DNA from: Candidatus Pelagibacter sp. | GTDB lineage: Bacteria; Pseudomonadota; Alphaproteobacteria; Pelagibacterales; Pelagibacteraceae | Direction of reading: 5' to 3' | Assembly (NCBI GenBank): GCA_028343315.1 | Contig: JAOLYI010000007.1 | Coordinates: 1-34,259 of the forward strand | DNA length: 34,259 bases | Shown: positions 9,461 through 17,234 of the stretch, piece after piece | Numbering within the stretch: the stretch's first letter is position 1 | Layout: each line of letters opens with the position of its first letter | Translations under genes and position numbers: made by a program | Notes under the pieces: model-generated | The model's input: only the letters and a program-made list of their open reading frames with translations | What the model was told of the DNA's origin: nothing | Database searches by the model: none

Positions 9461-10926
9461 TGACTAAAGATAATGAAAAATATTTAATAAATGGTGAAAA
9501 AGCAAAATGGGAAATAGTTATAGGTCTAGAAGTACATGCTCAAGTAACTTCTAATTCAAAACTTTTTTCAGGATCATCTACAAAATTTGGAGCCGAACCC
9601 AATACTCAGGTAAGTCTTGTAGACTCAGCTTTTCCAGGAATGTTACCAGTTATCAATGAATACTGTATTCAACAAGCAATTAAAACTGGACTTGGTCTAA
9701 ACGCAAAAATTAATACTTATTCTGTATTTGATAGAAAAAATTATTTTTATGCTGATTTACCTCAAGGTTATCAGATTTCACAATATAAAAATCCTATAGT
9801 TGGCGAAGGAAAAATAACTTTAGATTTACCAAATGGCACAAAAACAATTGGAATAGAAAGACTTCATTTAGAACAAGATGCAGGAAAAAGTATTCATGAT
9901 CTTGATCCAAGCAATACTTATGTAGATTTAAATAGATCAGGCGTTGCGTTAATGGAAATTGTAAGTAAACCAGATTTAAGATCACCAGATGAAGTCAATG
10001 CATATATTAAAAAACTAAGATCTATTATGAGATACTTAGGAACATGCGATGGAAATATGCAAGAAGGGTCTTTAAGAGCAGATGTTAATGTCTCTGTGAG
10101 AAAAGAGGGAGATAAAGAATTAGGAACTAGATGTGAAATTAAAAATGTTAATTCAATTAAATTTATGCAAATGGCTATTGCTTATGAAGCCCAGAGACAA
10201 GTCGAGTTATTAGAGTCAGGTAAATCAATTGATCAAGAAACAAGATTGTTCGATACAAAAAAGAACGAAACTAGATCTATGAGATCTAAGGAAGATGCTC
10301 ATGATTATAGATATTTTCCAGACCCAGATTTACTTCCTTTAAACCTTGATAAAGAATTAATTGAAAATATAAAAAAGAATTTACCAGAATTACCTGATCA
10401 AAAAAAAGAACGTTTTATTAAAGACTATTCATTAAATGCTTATGAAGCTAACGTCCTTGTTTCAGAAAAAGAAATATCAGATTATTTTGAGGAAGTTATT
10501 AAAAATTCAGATATTAAATTAGCTAAGAATTGGATTATGGGTGATCTTTTTGCTTCTTTAAATGATAAAAATATTTCTATTTCACAATCTCCTGTAACAG
10601 CAAAAAAAATGTCTCAATTAATAAATTCAATTAGTTCAGGAATTATATCAGGAAGAACTGCTAAAGAAGTTTTTGAAGTAATGAAAGAAACGGGAGAAGA
10701 ACCCAATAAAATTATTGAAAGCAAAGGGTTGCAGCAAAAAAGCGATCCAAAAGAATTAGAAGCGATCATAGAAAAAATACTCACTGATAATAAGGATAAA
10801 GTAGATCAATATAAATCCGGTAAAGATAAACTGTTTGGTTTTTTTGTTGGTCAAGTTATGAAGGTTTCAGGGGGTAAAGCCAACCCACAACTAGTAAATG
10901 AAATACTAAAAAAGAAATTAAAGTAA
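9460..10926 (+). CDS. gatB: Asp-tRNA(Asn)/Glu-tRNA(Gln) amidotransferase subunit B
   Basis: Kinase/transamidase subunit that phosphorylates the misacylated Glu- or Asp-tRNA and amidates it with ammonia from GatA. Marks include [61 protein letters not shown] and [12 protein letters not shown], followed by the YqeY-like C-terminal tRNA-binding tail. I choose the ATG at 9460, which forms a TAATG overlap with gatA exactly like gatC/gatA; an in-frame ATG at 9445 would add MVGKI and overlap more. 488 residues is normal for the family. Confidence 0.97.
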   Translation: MTKDNEKYLINGEKAKWEIVIGLEVHAQVTSNSKLFSGSSTKFGAEPNTQVSLVDSAFPGMLPVINEYCIQQAIKTGLGLNAKINTYSVFDRKNYFYADLPQGYQISQYKNPIVGEGKITLDLPNGTKTIGIERLHLEQDAGKSIHDLDPSNTYVDLNRSGVALMEIVSKPDLRSPDEVNAYIKKLRSIMRYLGTCDGNMQEGSLRADVNVSVRKEGDKELGTRCEIKNVNSIKFMQMAIAYEAQRQVELLESGKSIDQETRLFDTKKNETRSMRSKEDAHDYRYFPDPDLLPLNLDKELIENIKKNLPELPDQKKERFIKDYSLNAYEANVLVSEKEISDYFEEVIKNSDIKLAKNWIMGDLFASLNDKNISISQSPVTAKKMSQLINSISSGIISGRTAKEVFEVMKETGEEPNKIIESKGLQQKSDPKELEAIIEKILTDNKDKVDQYKSGKDKLFGFFVGQVMKVSGGKANPQLVNEILKKKLK

Positions 10927-10928
10927 TA

Positions 10929-11585
10929 ATGGGTAAGGATCTTAATATTAATAGTAAAATACAAAATTACATTCAAGATTTAAGCAAAAAACTTCATCCT
11001 GTTCAAATTGAAATAATTTCTTACAATGAAAGTTTAGGTGATATCAAAAGAATGCAAATAGCTGAGTCACAATGTCATTTTTTAGAATTAATTACAAAAA
11101 TATCCAATGCTAAAAAAATATTAGAAATAGGAACATTTACTGGTCTTAGTACATTATCAATGGCTTTAGGTTTACCAGATAATGGTATCTTAATCGCTTT
11201 AGATAAAAATTCTGAAACTAATTTAAAGGCTCAAAGTTTTTTTAAAAAAGCCAATCAAGATAAAAAAATTAAAACAATTGTTAATCCTGCTTTGGAAACA
11301 TTAGAAAAATTGAAACACGATAACTTAATCTTTGATATTATTTTTATAGATGCTGACAAAAATAATTACATAAATTACTATGATAAAGTTATTGGAATGA
11401 CTAAGTCGGGTGGTTTAATTATTATAGATAATGTTTTGTGGCATGGCGAAGTAGCAGATGCACAGAATAACGAAAAATTTACAAATATTATTAGAGATTT
11501 TAATAATTATGTCAAAAATGATAAAAGAACAGAGCAAATAATTCTTCCACTTGGAGATGGCCTTACAATTTGTAGTAAATTATAA
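10929..11585 (+). CDS. SAM-dependent O-methyltransferase (family 3, CCoAOMT-like)
   Basis: A 218-residue class I methyltransferase of the caffeoyl-CoA/catechol O-methyltransferase family (COG4122-type). The SAM loop is LEIGTFTGLSTLSMA (about 65-79), the metal/substrate acidic block is IIFIDADKNNYINYYD, and GGLIIIDNVLWHGEVAD is the usual motif after it. Family members methylate catechol-like hydroxyls with a divalent metal, but the bacterial substrate cannot be told from sequence. It starts two bases after gatB and overlaps trhO by one base, so it travels with the gat operon; next to trhO a role in tRNA modification is conceivable (some relatives methylate 5-hydroxyuridine in tRNA, TrmR/YrrM), which would fit TrhO making that substrate. 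That link is inference. Confidence 0.88.
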   Translation: MGKDLNINSKIQNYIQDLSKKLHPVQIEIISYNESLGDIKRMQIAESQCHFLELITKISNAKKILEIGTFTGLSTLSMALGLPDNGILIALDKNSETNLKAQSFFKKANQDKKIKTIVNPALETLEKLKHDNLIFDIIFIDADKNNYINYYDKVIGMTKSGGLIIIDNVLWHGEVADAQNNEKFTNIIRDFNNYVKNDKRTEQIILPLGDGLTICSKL

Positions 11586-12490
11586 TGTTCATTGTTTTAG
11601 GTTTTTATAAATTCAAAAATTTAAAGTCATTAAACAGAAATAAGCTTTTACTTCAAAAATTATTTATAGATAACAATATAAAAGGAACTCTTATTATTTC
11701 AAATGAAGGACTTAATGGAACCATATCCGGTAAGTCTAAAAATATTTCTCTAACATGTAAAAAAATCAAAAGCTTGTTTGGTATTATAAATTTTGATAGT
11801 GAAAATTTATCAAAAAGTAAATTTCAACCATTTCATAAGTCTAAAATTAAAATAAAGAGAGAAGTTGTTCCAATGGGTCTGAACATAGCAGCTAAGAATA
11901 AAAAAACAAATTATGTTGAGCCTTCAAAATGGAATAATCTTATTAAAGATAAAAATACCTTAATTTTAGACGCAAGAAAGCCATTTGAATATGAGGTTGG
12001 GAGTTTTAAGAAAGCTGTTAATCCTAAAGTTGATAATTTTAGAGAGTTTCCTAAGTACCTTAATAAATTAAATAAAAAAAAACCAATTGCCATGTTTTGT
12101 ACTGGAGGTATTCGCTGTGAAAAAGCCACTGTCTATTTAAATCAAAATGGTTTTAAAAATGTTTTTCAATTAAAGGGTGGAATTTTAAATTATTTAAAAA
12201 AAATTAAGAAAAAACAAAGCATGTGGAAGGGTGAGTGTTTTGTTTTTGATAATAGAGTTTCAGTTAAACATGATTTGATTGTTGGCACTTATTTTATTTG
12301 CAGTGGTTGCAGAAATCCAGTTTCCCAAAAAGATAAGAAGTCCAAAAAATATGAAGAAGGCGTTTCTTGTCCGAGATGCTTTGGCACACTCACTAACTCA
12401 CAAAAAAGCAGGTTTAGAATGAGACAAAAGCAGATTATGCTTGCTAAGAAAGCTGGAAGGAAGCATATATTCCAAAAAGAATTTAAATAG
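11585..12490 (+). CDS. trhO: tRNA uridine 5-hydroxylase TrhO (rhodanese family)
   Basis: TrhO/YceA catalyses oxygen-dependent formation of 5-hydroxyuridine at tRNA position 34. The 301 residues have the N-terminal ferredoxin-like domain (GTLIISNEGLNGTISG at 34-49), a rhodanese domain with the active-site loop MFCTGGIRCEKA (Cys172, Cys178), and a C-terminal cysteine cluster (CSGC...CPRC) that likely binds metal. Length is typical. The ATG overlaps the methyltransferase stop (TAATG); with that gene a two-step hydroxylation-methylation of U34 would be plausible, but this is inferred from position. Confidence 0.93.
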   Translation: MFIVLGFYKFKNLKSLNRNKLLLQKLFIDNNIKGTLIISNEGLNGTISGKSKNISLTCKKIKSLFGIINFDSENLSKSKFQPFHKSKIKIKREVVPMGLNIAAKNKKTNYVEPSKWNNLIKDKNTLILDARKPFEYEVGSFKKAVNPKVDNFREFPKYLNKLNKKKPIAMFCTGGIRCEKATVYLNQNGFKNVFQLKGGILNYLKKIKKKQSMWKGECFVFDNRVSVKHDLIVGTYFICSGCRNPVSQKDKKSKKYEEGVSCPRCFGTLTNSQKSRFRMRQKQIMLAKKAGRKHIFQKEFK

Positions 12491-12497
12491 GAAAAAA

Positions 12498-13871
12498 TTG
12501 TCTAAAAAATTAAACTTAACTAAAGATCCAATTTGGTATTTACTTGGAAAAGTTACTATTCCAGCTAGTGTAGGATCGTTATTTCAAACCTTTTATAATT
12601 TAGTAGACACTTGGTTTGCTGGAAGAATTTCAGCAGAAGCTATAGGAGCGATAGCTAAGTCTTTTCCAATATATTTTGTGATAATAGCTGTTGGCGTTGG
12701 TATTGGCGCAGCTACAAACGCAAGTATTGGTAATTTATTAGGAGCAAAAAAAACAAATCAAGCTTCTTTACTTGTTGCTCAATCGATAGTTTTTGCAATT
12801 GTAATATCCATTATTGTTACTTTATTTGGCTTAAATGCCTCTAATTTTTTATTAACTGTAATGGGCTCTGATCCTCAAAGCATAATCTTAACAAGAGAAT
12901 ATTTAGATATTATTTTTTACGGTACTTTTATTGTAATGATTCAAATTTCTTTGAATGGAACTTTAAATGCTCAAGGTGACACAAAAAGTTACAGGAATGT
13001 CTTAATTTTTAGTTTCTTTTTAAATATATTTTTAAATCCTTTATTTATTTGGGGATACGGTTTTATTCCAGCTTTTGGCATCGGTGGTCTTGCTATCGCT
13101 ACAGTTATTTCACAATTAATAGGAACTATTTATTTAACTTACAAAGTAAACTCCTGTAAATTAAGAAAATATTTATACCTAGAGTGTTTTATCCCTAAAT
13201 TAAATTTAATAAAGGACTTATTTTCTCAAGCAGTGCCGATAATGTTTAGCATGCTGTTTATAGGAGTTGGTATTTTCAATATCCTATATTTTATAGGTCA
13301 ATTTGGTGAACTGGCTACTGCTGGTTATGGGGCTGCATTAAGAGTCGAACAAGTTTTTTTATTACCAGTGATTGGTTTAAATACAGCTGTTCTTTCTATT
13401 GGAGGTCAAAACTTTGGTGCTAAAGAATTTTATAGAATAAAAGAGCTTTATTATAAAGCACTTCTATTTGGATGTTCATTCATGGCTGCTGCAGGAATAG
13501 TTTTATTTTTTGGTGCAGAAATTTTTGTTTCTCAATTTACTAATAATTCTAAAGCGATATATCACGGCGCTATTTATCTTAAAATTGCCGCTTTAATAGG
13601 ACCAATTTATCCAGTTTTTTTTATTACTACCGCTGTATTTCAAGCACTTAAAAAACCTATTTATAGTTTATATTTAAGTATTCTAAGATTAACAGCTTTT
13701 CCATTCTTATCTTTATGGTACGTGATTAATATTAGGGGAGGCGACTATAATGATATTTTTTATACAATAATGGTTACTAACTGGTTAATGGGATTAGCTG
13801 TTTTGTTTTTTATTCCTTTTTTCTTAAGAAAAAAATTAAAAATGACCTTTAAAAAATTATTTGTATTTTAA
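12498..13871 (+). CDS. MATE-family multidrug/metabolite efflux transporter
   Basis: Polytopic inner-membrane antiporter of the MATE (MatE) family with about twelve hydrophobic segments; members export drugs or metabolites using Na+ or H+. Recognisable family stretches are IPASVGSLFQTFYNLVDTWF, GVGIGAATNASIGNLLGA, LNAQGDTKSYRN and the second-half GYGAALRVEQVFLLPV repeat. I start at TTG 12498, 457 residues, because AGGA sits six bases upstream of it, just at the trhO stop, and residue count matches the family; the in-frame ATG at 12441 would overlap trhO by 50 bases without a ribosome site. Substrate unknown. The 3' end overlaps the convergent permease gene by 15 bases. Confidence 0.92.
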   Translation: MSKKLNLTKDPIWYLLGKVTIPASVGSLFQTFYNLVDTWFAGRISAEAIGAIAKSFPIYFVIIAVGVGIGAATNASIGNLLGAKKTNQASLLVAQSIVFAIVISIIVTLFGLNASNFLLTVMGSDPQSIILTREYLDIIFYGTFIVMIQISLNGTLNAQGDTKSYRNVLIFSFFLNIFLNPLFIWGYGFIPAFGIGGLAIATVISQLIGTIYLTYKVNSCKLRKYLYLECFIPKLNLIKDLFSQAVPIMFSMLFIGVGIFNILYFIGQFGELATAGYGAALRVEQVFLLPVIGLNTAVLSIGGQNFGAKEFYRIKELYYKALLFGCSFMAAAGIVLFFGAEIFVSQFTNNSKAIYHGAIYLKIAALIGPIYPVFFITTAVFQALKKPIYSLYLSILRLTAFPFLSLWYVINIRGGDYNDIFYTIMVTNWLMGLAVLFFIPFFLRKKLKMTFKKLFVF

Positions 13872-14591
13872 TTTATTTTCAAGTTTCCTCACGTAATAAG
13901 AAACTATTAAGATTAAGACTAAATATTCTAAAATTAAAAAAGTATAGATTTCTAATGGTCTATAAGTTGTTGTAACCAACTCATTAGCTTTTCGTGTTAA
14001 ATCAGCTATTCCGATTATTGACACTAATGATGACATCTTCAATACATATACAAATTGATTTCCCAGTGCAGGTAGAACTACTTTAATTGCTTGAGGAAGT
14101 ATTACAAATCTCATTTTTTTCCAAAAATCCATTCCAAGTGAGCCAGCAACTTCATGTTGTCCTTTATTAATTGAGTTAATTCCAGCTCGAAATATTTCAG
14201 CTTGGAACGCACTTTCACTAATTGTTAAAGCTATTATTCCTGAGACAAATGGAGAAAAACTTACTCCTAACATTATTGGTAAACCATAATAAATCCAAAG
14301 TATTAAAACTAACAAAGGAACAGCTCTTACGATTTCTACATAAGCAATATTAAAGTAACTTAAGAATTTATTATTGGAAAGAGAAGGCAGTGCAATAATC
14401 AAACCTATTATCATTGCAAGAATTATTGAGATCACGGAAATATAAACTGTAGTAGTTATTCCACTGATTAAAAATTTTAAGTTAGTTAGACCGTCCACAT
14501 TGTTAGGGCTTAATATATACCAACCCCAATCATAGTCTGAGCTGCATCCTTGTAATAAAAAAAATAAAGCGAAATATTTTATAAACTTCAC
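13857..14591 (-). CDS. polar amino acid ABC transporter permease with lipobox-like N-terminus
   Basis: Membrane subunit of a polar amino-acid (HisM/GlnP/GltK-type) ABC importer, 244 residues, start GTG because a stop codon lies two codons upstream. About five to six hydrophobic segments follow; the EAA loop that docks the ATPase is EVAGSLGMDFWKKMRFVILP, and VEIVRAVPLLVLILW and SESAFQAEIFRAGI are family hallmarks. Oddly, the N-terminus (FALFFLLQGCSSDYDW) reads like a lipoprotein signal with a lipobox at LLQGC. It lies 41 bases downstream of a matching binding protein, but no ATP-binding subunit is in the window, so an ATPase from elsewhere must serve. Substrate cannot be assigned. Confidence 0.93.
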   Translation of the reverse strand: MKFIKYFALFFLLQGCSSDYDWGWYILSPNNVDGLTNLKFLISGITTTVYISVISIILAMIIGLIIALPSLSNNKFLSYFNIAYVEIVRAVPLLVLILWIYYGLPIMLGVSFSPFVSGIIALTISESAFQAEIFRAGINSINKGQHEVAGSLGMDFWKKMRFVILPQAIKVVLPALGNQFVYVLKMSSLVSIIGIADLTRKANELVTTTYRPLEIYTFLILEYLVLILIVSYYVRKLENKLKYK

Positions 14592-14632
14592 AGATTAATC
14601 ATATTTGTTAATTGAAGTTATTTAAACTTAAA

Positions 14633-15400
14633 TTATAAGCTTTTTAGATTATATTTGGCTAGCAATGTCTCAAAAAAGCCTGATGCTTTTTTCTCTTTAA
14701 TCCACTTACTAACGTAATTGTTCCAAGTTTTGTCTTTTTTAGGAACCATCATTGCTAAAAAAGCTGGATTTTTTTCACCATCGTTAACTATCGTTAACTG
14801 AGGATATTTGATTATTAATTTATTTGCTTCCGTAGAACTTGTAATATTTCCATCAGCTCTTCCAGCAAGAACTTCCTGAAAGTCTCTAGCAGGTGCTTCA
14901 ACTGATATTAATTTTGATTTTGGAAAAAACTCTTTAGCCTTTTCTTCTTGAGATGTTCCTAATGTAGTAGCGATTGTTACATCTTTATTATTTAAAGATT
15001 TCCACGTTGAGAATTTTTTTGAATTTTTCTTTAATACTAATGGAACTGTACCATATTTATAATAGGTTTCTGTGAAACCAGCTACTTCAGCTCTTTTAGG
15101 TGTTTTAGTTACACTTGTAGAAATATCGTATCTATCTGCTGTAATTCCCGCAACTATTGTTTTCCATTCTGCAGGAACAAATTTTACTTTAACACCCATG
15201 TCTTTTGCCAACTCTCTCATTACATCAATATCAAATCCTTTATACTTATTGGTAGCTGGATCTTTCATTGACATCGGATCCCAATCACCTGTAGTACCAA
15301 CTCTTAGTTCTCCATTTTTTTTGATTGTTTGAAGTTTTGACTCCGCATTAGCTGCAGTTGACATTACTAATAGGGCAATTATTGCAAAAATTTTTTTCAT
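14633..15400 (-). CDS. periplasmic amino acid-binding protein (ABC importer)
   Basis: Family 3 extracellular solute-binding protein of 255 residues with a classic cleavable signal peptide ([19 protein letters not shown], cut after about residue 19). The mature part begins [21 protein letters not shown], followed by [24 protein letters not shown] and [18 protein letters not shown], the standard ligand cleft of polar amino-acid binders; [20 protein letters not shown] closes lobe 2. Some relatives are cyclohexadienyl dehydratases, and the sequence does not fully exclude that, but the adjacent permease gene supports transport. First gene of the two-gene minus-strand unit, divergent from umuD. Ligand unknown. 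Confidence 0.93.
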   Translation of the reverse strand: MKKIFAIIALLVMSTAANAESKLQTIKKNGELRVGTTGDWDPMSMKDPATNKYKGFDIDVMRELAKDMGVKVKFVPAEWKTIVAGITADRYDISTSVTKTPKRAEVAGFTETYYKYGTVPLVLKKNSKKFSTWKSLNNKDVTIATTLGTSQEEKAKEFFPKSKLISVEAPARDFQEVLAGRADGNITSSTEANKLIIKYPQLTIVNDGEKNPAFLAMMVPKKDKTWNNYVSKWIKEKKASGFFETLLAKYNLKSL

Positions 15401-15459
15401 ATATTTTTTTACTAATTATTACTCTTTAAATCTAAACGCAAATTGACCCAATTAATAGC

Positions 15460-15489
15460 TTGACTGCTTGCATCAATATACTCTATAAA
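15460..15489 (+). promoter_or_regulatory. sigma70-like promoter of umuDC
   Basis: TTGACT (15460-15465) and TATAAA (15484-15489) are separated by 18 bases and lie 19 bases before the umuD ATG. The LexA box begins at the next base, so a bound repressor would cover the transcription start, which supports both calls together. Confidence 0.55.
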
Positions 15490-15504
15490 GAACAAAACAA
15501 GAAC
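15490..15504. promoter_or_regulatory. LexA (SOS) box, alphaproteobacterial type
   Basis: GAAC-N7-GAAC is present exactly (GAAC at 15490-15493, seven bases, GAAC at 15501-15504). Its complement is GTTC-N7-GTTC, the direct-repeat LexA operator of Alphaproteobacteria. It sits immediately after the -10 box and four bases before the umuD ATG, the position expected for repression of a DNA-damage-induced operon. Both half-sites are perfect and the downstream genes are the classic SOS targets umuDC, so chance occurrence is unlikely. Confidence 0.8.
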
Positions 15505-15507
15505 ATT

Positions 15508-15903
15508 ATGAAGCTTACAATACCATTTTATTTACACAAAGTAGGAGCAGGATTTCCTTCTCCTGCAACAGATTACATAGAAGATGACATAGATCTGAAT
15601 TCACATCTAATAACAAATGCGCCAGCAACATTCATAATAAGAGTACAAGGTAAGTCCATGGTTAATGTGGGTATTCATGATGGTGATTTATTAATAGTAG
15701 ATAAAAGTAAAGACCCGAGAAATTTTTCAACCGTAATTGCAAATGTAAACGAAGAGCTTGTAGTAAAAACTCTAATAAAAGAAAAAGGAGCTAGCTACAT
15801 TACATCAGGAACTAAAAATATATCTGATAAAATTAATCTTACAGAAAATCCGGAAATAATCATTTGGGGAGTAGTAACTTATGTCATCCATAAACAGCAA
15901 TAA
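15508..15903 (+). CDS. umuD: UmuD, self-cleaving subunit of DNA polymerase V
   Basis: S24-family LexA-like protein of 131 residues that, after RecA-stimulated self-cleavage, joins UmuC in the translesion polymerase. The cleavage site is Ala14-Gly15 in [10 protein letters not shown], the nucleophile Ser50 in QGKSM and the general base Lys87 in VVKTL; the spacings equal those of E. coli UmuD (24/25, 60, 97). I start at ATG 15508; an in-frame TTG at 15460 would place the start inside the promoter -35 box. It overlaps umuC by 23 bases. Regulation by LexA is indicated by the operator just upstream. Confidence 0.95.
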   Translation: MKLTIPFYLHKVGAGFPSPATDYIEDDIDLNSHLITNAPATFIIRVQGKSMVNVGIHDGDLLIVDKSKDPRNFSTVIANVNEELVVKTLIKEKGASYITSGTKNISDKINLTENPEIIIWGVVTYVIHKQQ

Positions 15904-17161
15904 AAAACATAAAATTGCGTTAATAGATTGTAATTCTTTTTATGTTTCTTGTGAGAGATTATTTAATCCTAAGATAAACAACAAACCTGTTGTTGTATTA
16001 TCTAATAACGATGGTTGTGTAATTTCAAGATCAACAGAAGCAAAAAGACTTGGAATTAAAATGGGTGAACCTTATTTTAAAGTTAAAGAGCTTGTTAAAA
16101 AAAATAAAGTTCATATTTTTTCTTCTAATTATGCATTGTATGGAGATTTATCTAGAAGAGTTATGAAAACATTAAGATCTTTTTCAGATAAAATAGAAAT
16201 TTATTCAATAGACGAAGCATTCGTAGATTTATCCCACATAAAAGAAGAAGAAATAGAAAATTATGGAAAAAAAATAAGAGAAAGAATTTTAAAATGGACT
16301 GGAATTCCAACTAGCGTTGGTATTGCAAGCACAAAAACTTTAAGTAAGGTTGCAAATCACATAGCAAAAAAAAATAAAACTGGTGTTATATACTTAAATA
16401 AAGATATAGACGCACAGTTAAAAAATTTTTATGTTTCTGATATTTGGGGAGTGGGTAAACAACTATCAAAATTATATGAAAAAAATGGAATAAGTACTGC
16501 ATACAAACTAAAAAATATTTCTAATAGCTGGGTTAAAAAAAGCACAAATGTATTAGGAGCAAGAACAGTGATGGAACTTAGAGGTATTCCTTGTGTTGAT
16601 TTTGAAATAGAAGAAGCTAAAAGAAAAAGTTGTTGTGTTTCAAGGTCATTTGGGAAAAAAGTAGAAAGCTTAGATAAGTTAAAAGAGTCAATAACAACTC
16701 ATTGTTTAAATGCAGCTGAAAAAATTAGAAATGATGAACAAACAACAAAATCAATTACAGTTTACATAAGGACTAGTCCTTTTAACAAAAATAGAAAATA
16801 CTATTCAAACTCAATAACTATTGATTTACCGGTAGCTACAAATAATAGTTTAGAGTTAGTAAAGACAGCTATAAATGGTTTAACAAAAATATATAAATAT
16901 GGATATTTTTATCAAAAAGCTGGAATTATTTTATCAAAACTAAGAGAAGGTAGCGAAAATGAATTTAATTTATTAGCACCAATTATGGAAAAAAAATCAA
17001 AAACATTAATGCAGGCCATAGACCTAACAAATGCAAAGTACGGCAGAAATGCAATAAGTATAGCTCAAGCAGGGATAAACAACGATTGGAAAATGAAAAG
17101 AGAGCATTCCTCAAAAATAGACACAGCTTCATTTGACTTCCTGCCAGAAATTAGTGTATAA
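15881..17161 (+). CDS. umuC: UmuC, catalytic subunit of DNA polymerase V
   Basis: Y-family error-prone DNA polymerase, 426 residues. The catalytic carboxylates are Asp16 ([13 protein letters not shown]) and Asp111-Glu112 ([11 protein letters not shown]). [11 protein letters not shown] and [16 protein letters not shown] are UmuC-type finger/palm blocks, [20 protein letters not shown] the thumb region, and the tail from about residue 370 ([17 protein letters not shown]...) is the UmuC-specific DUF4113 segment, distinguishing it from DinB. Complete, normal length. Coupled to umuD by a 23-base overlap. Its stop is followed within ten bases by the TPP riboswitch, with no terminator between. Confidence 0.97.
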   Translation: MSSINSNKKHKIALIDCNSFYVSCERLFNPKINNKPVVVLSNNDGCVISRSTEAKRLGIKMGEPYFKVKELVKKNKVHIFSSNYALYGDLSRRVMKTLRSFSDKIEIYSIDEAFVDLSHIKEEEIENYGKKIRERILKWTGIPTSVGIASTKTLSKVANHIAKKNKTGVIYLNKDIDAQLKNFYVSDIWGVGKQLSKLYEKNGISTAYKLKNISNSWVKKSTNVLGARTVMELRGIPCVDFEIEEAKRKSCCVSRSFGKKVESLDKLKESITTHCLNAAEKIRNDEQTTKSITVYIRTSPFNKNRKYYSNSITIDLPVATNNSLELVKTAINGLTKIYKYGYFYQKAGIILSKLREGSENEFNLLAPIMEKKSKTLMQAIDLTNAKYGRNAISIAQAGINNDWKMKREHSSKIDTASFDFLPEISV

Positions 17162-17168
17162 AAATTAA

Positions 17169-17234
17169 GTACGGGGTGTCTGAAAGACTGAGATTATACC
17201 CGAAGAACCTGACCGGTAATTCAGTAAGGGAAAT
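17169..17234 (+). promoter_or_regulatory. TPP riboswitch (THI element) controlling thiV
   Basis: All conserved TPP-aptamer blocks appear in order: GGGGTG (17173-17178), CTGAGA (17188-17193), ATACCC (17196-17201), GAACCTGA (17205-17212) and GTAAGGGA at the 3' edge (17224-17231). GGGT/ACCC forms P2; P3 is reduced to GTC-TGAAA-GAC; P5 is also short. Instead of a separate expression platform, the 3' strand AAGGG is itself the ribosome binding site, four bases before the thiV ATG. TPP binding would therefore hide it, so control is probably translational. It resembles the TPP-riboswitch-thiV arrangement known in SAR11. Confidence 0.93.

Larger units (their letters stand above)
15401..15507. promoter_or_regulatory. 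divergent control region, ABC binding protein / umuD
   Basis: The longest gene-free stretch in the window (107 bases). The right half holds the umuD promoter and LexA box described separately. On the minus strand TTGCGT followed 17 bases later by TAATTA, about 16 bases from the binding-protein ATG, is a weak promoter candidate for the transporter pair. No Shine-Dalgarno is seen on that side. Confidence 0.4.

Noticed and set aside
12441..12497. ATG at 12441 as start of the MATE gene
   Set aside because: It would overlap trhO by 50 bases with no ribosome site; TTG at 12498 has AGGA at good distance and gives the normal family length.
15072..15332. Open frame of 86 codons antisense to the ABC binding protein
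   Set aside because: Lies wholly within a clearly coding gene and has no ribosome site or family resemblance.
15460..15507. TTG at 15460 as start of UmuD
   Set aside because: It coincides with the -35 box and would put the LexA operator inside the coding region; ATG 15508 gives the cleavage-site spacing of known UmuD.
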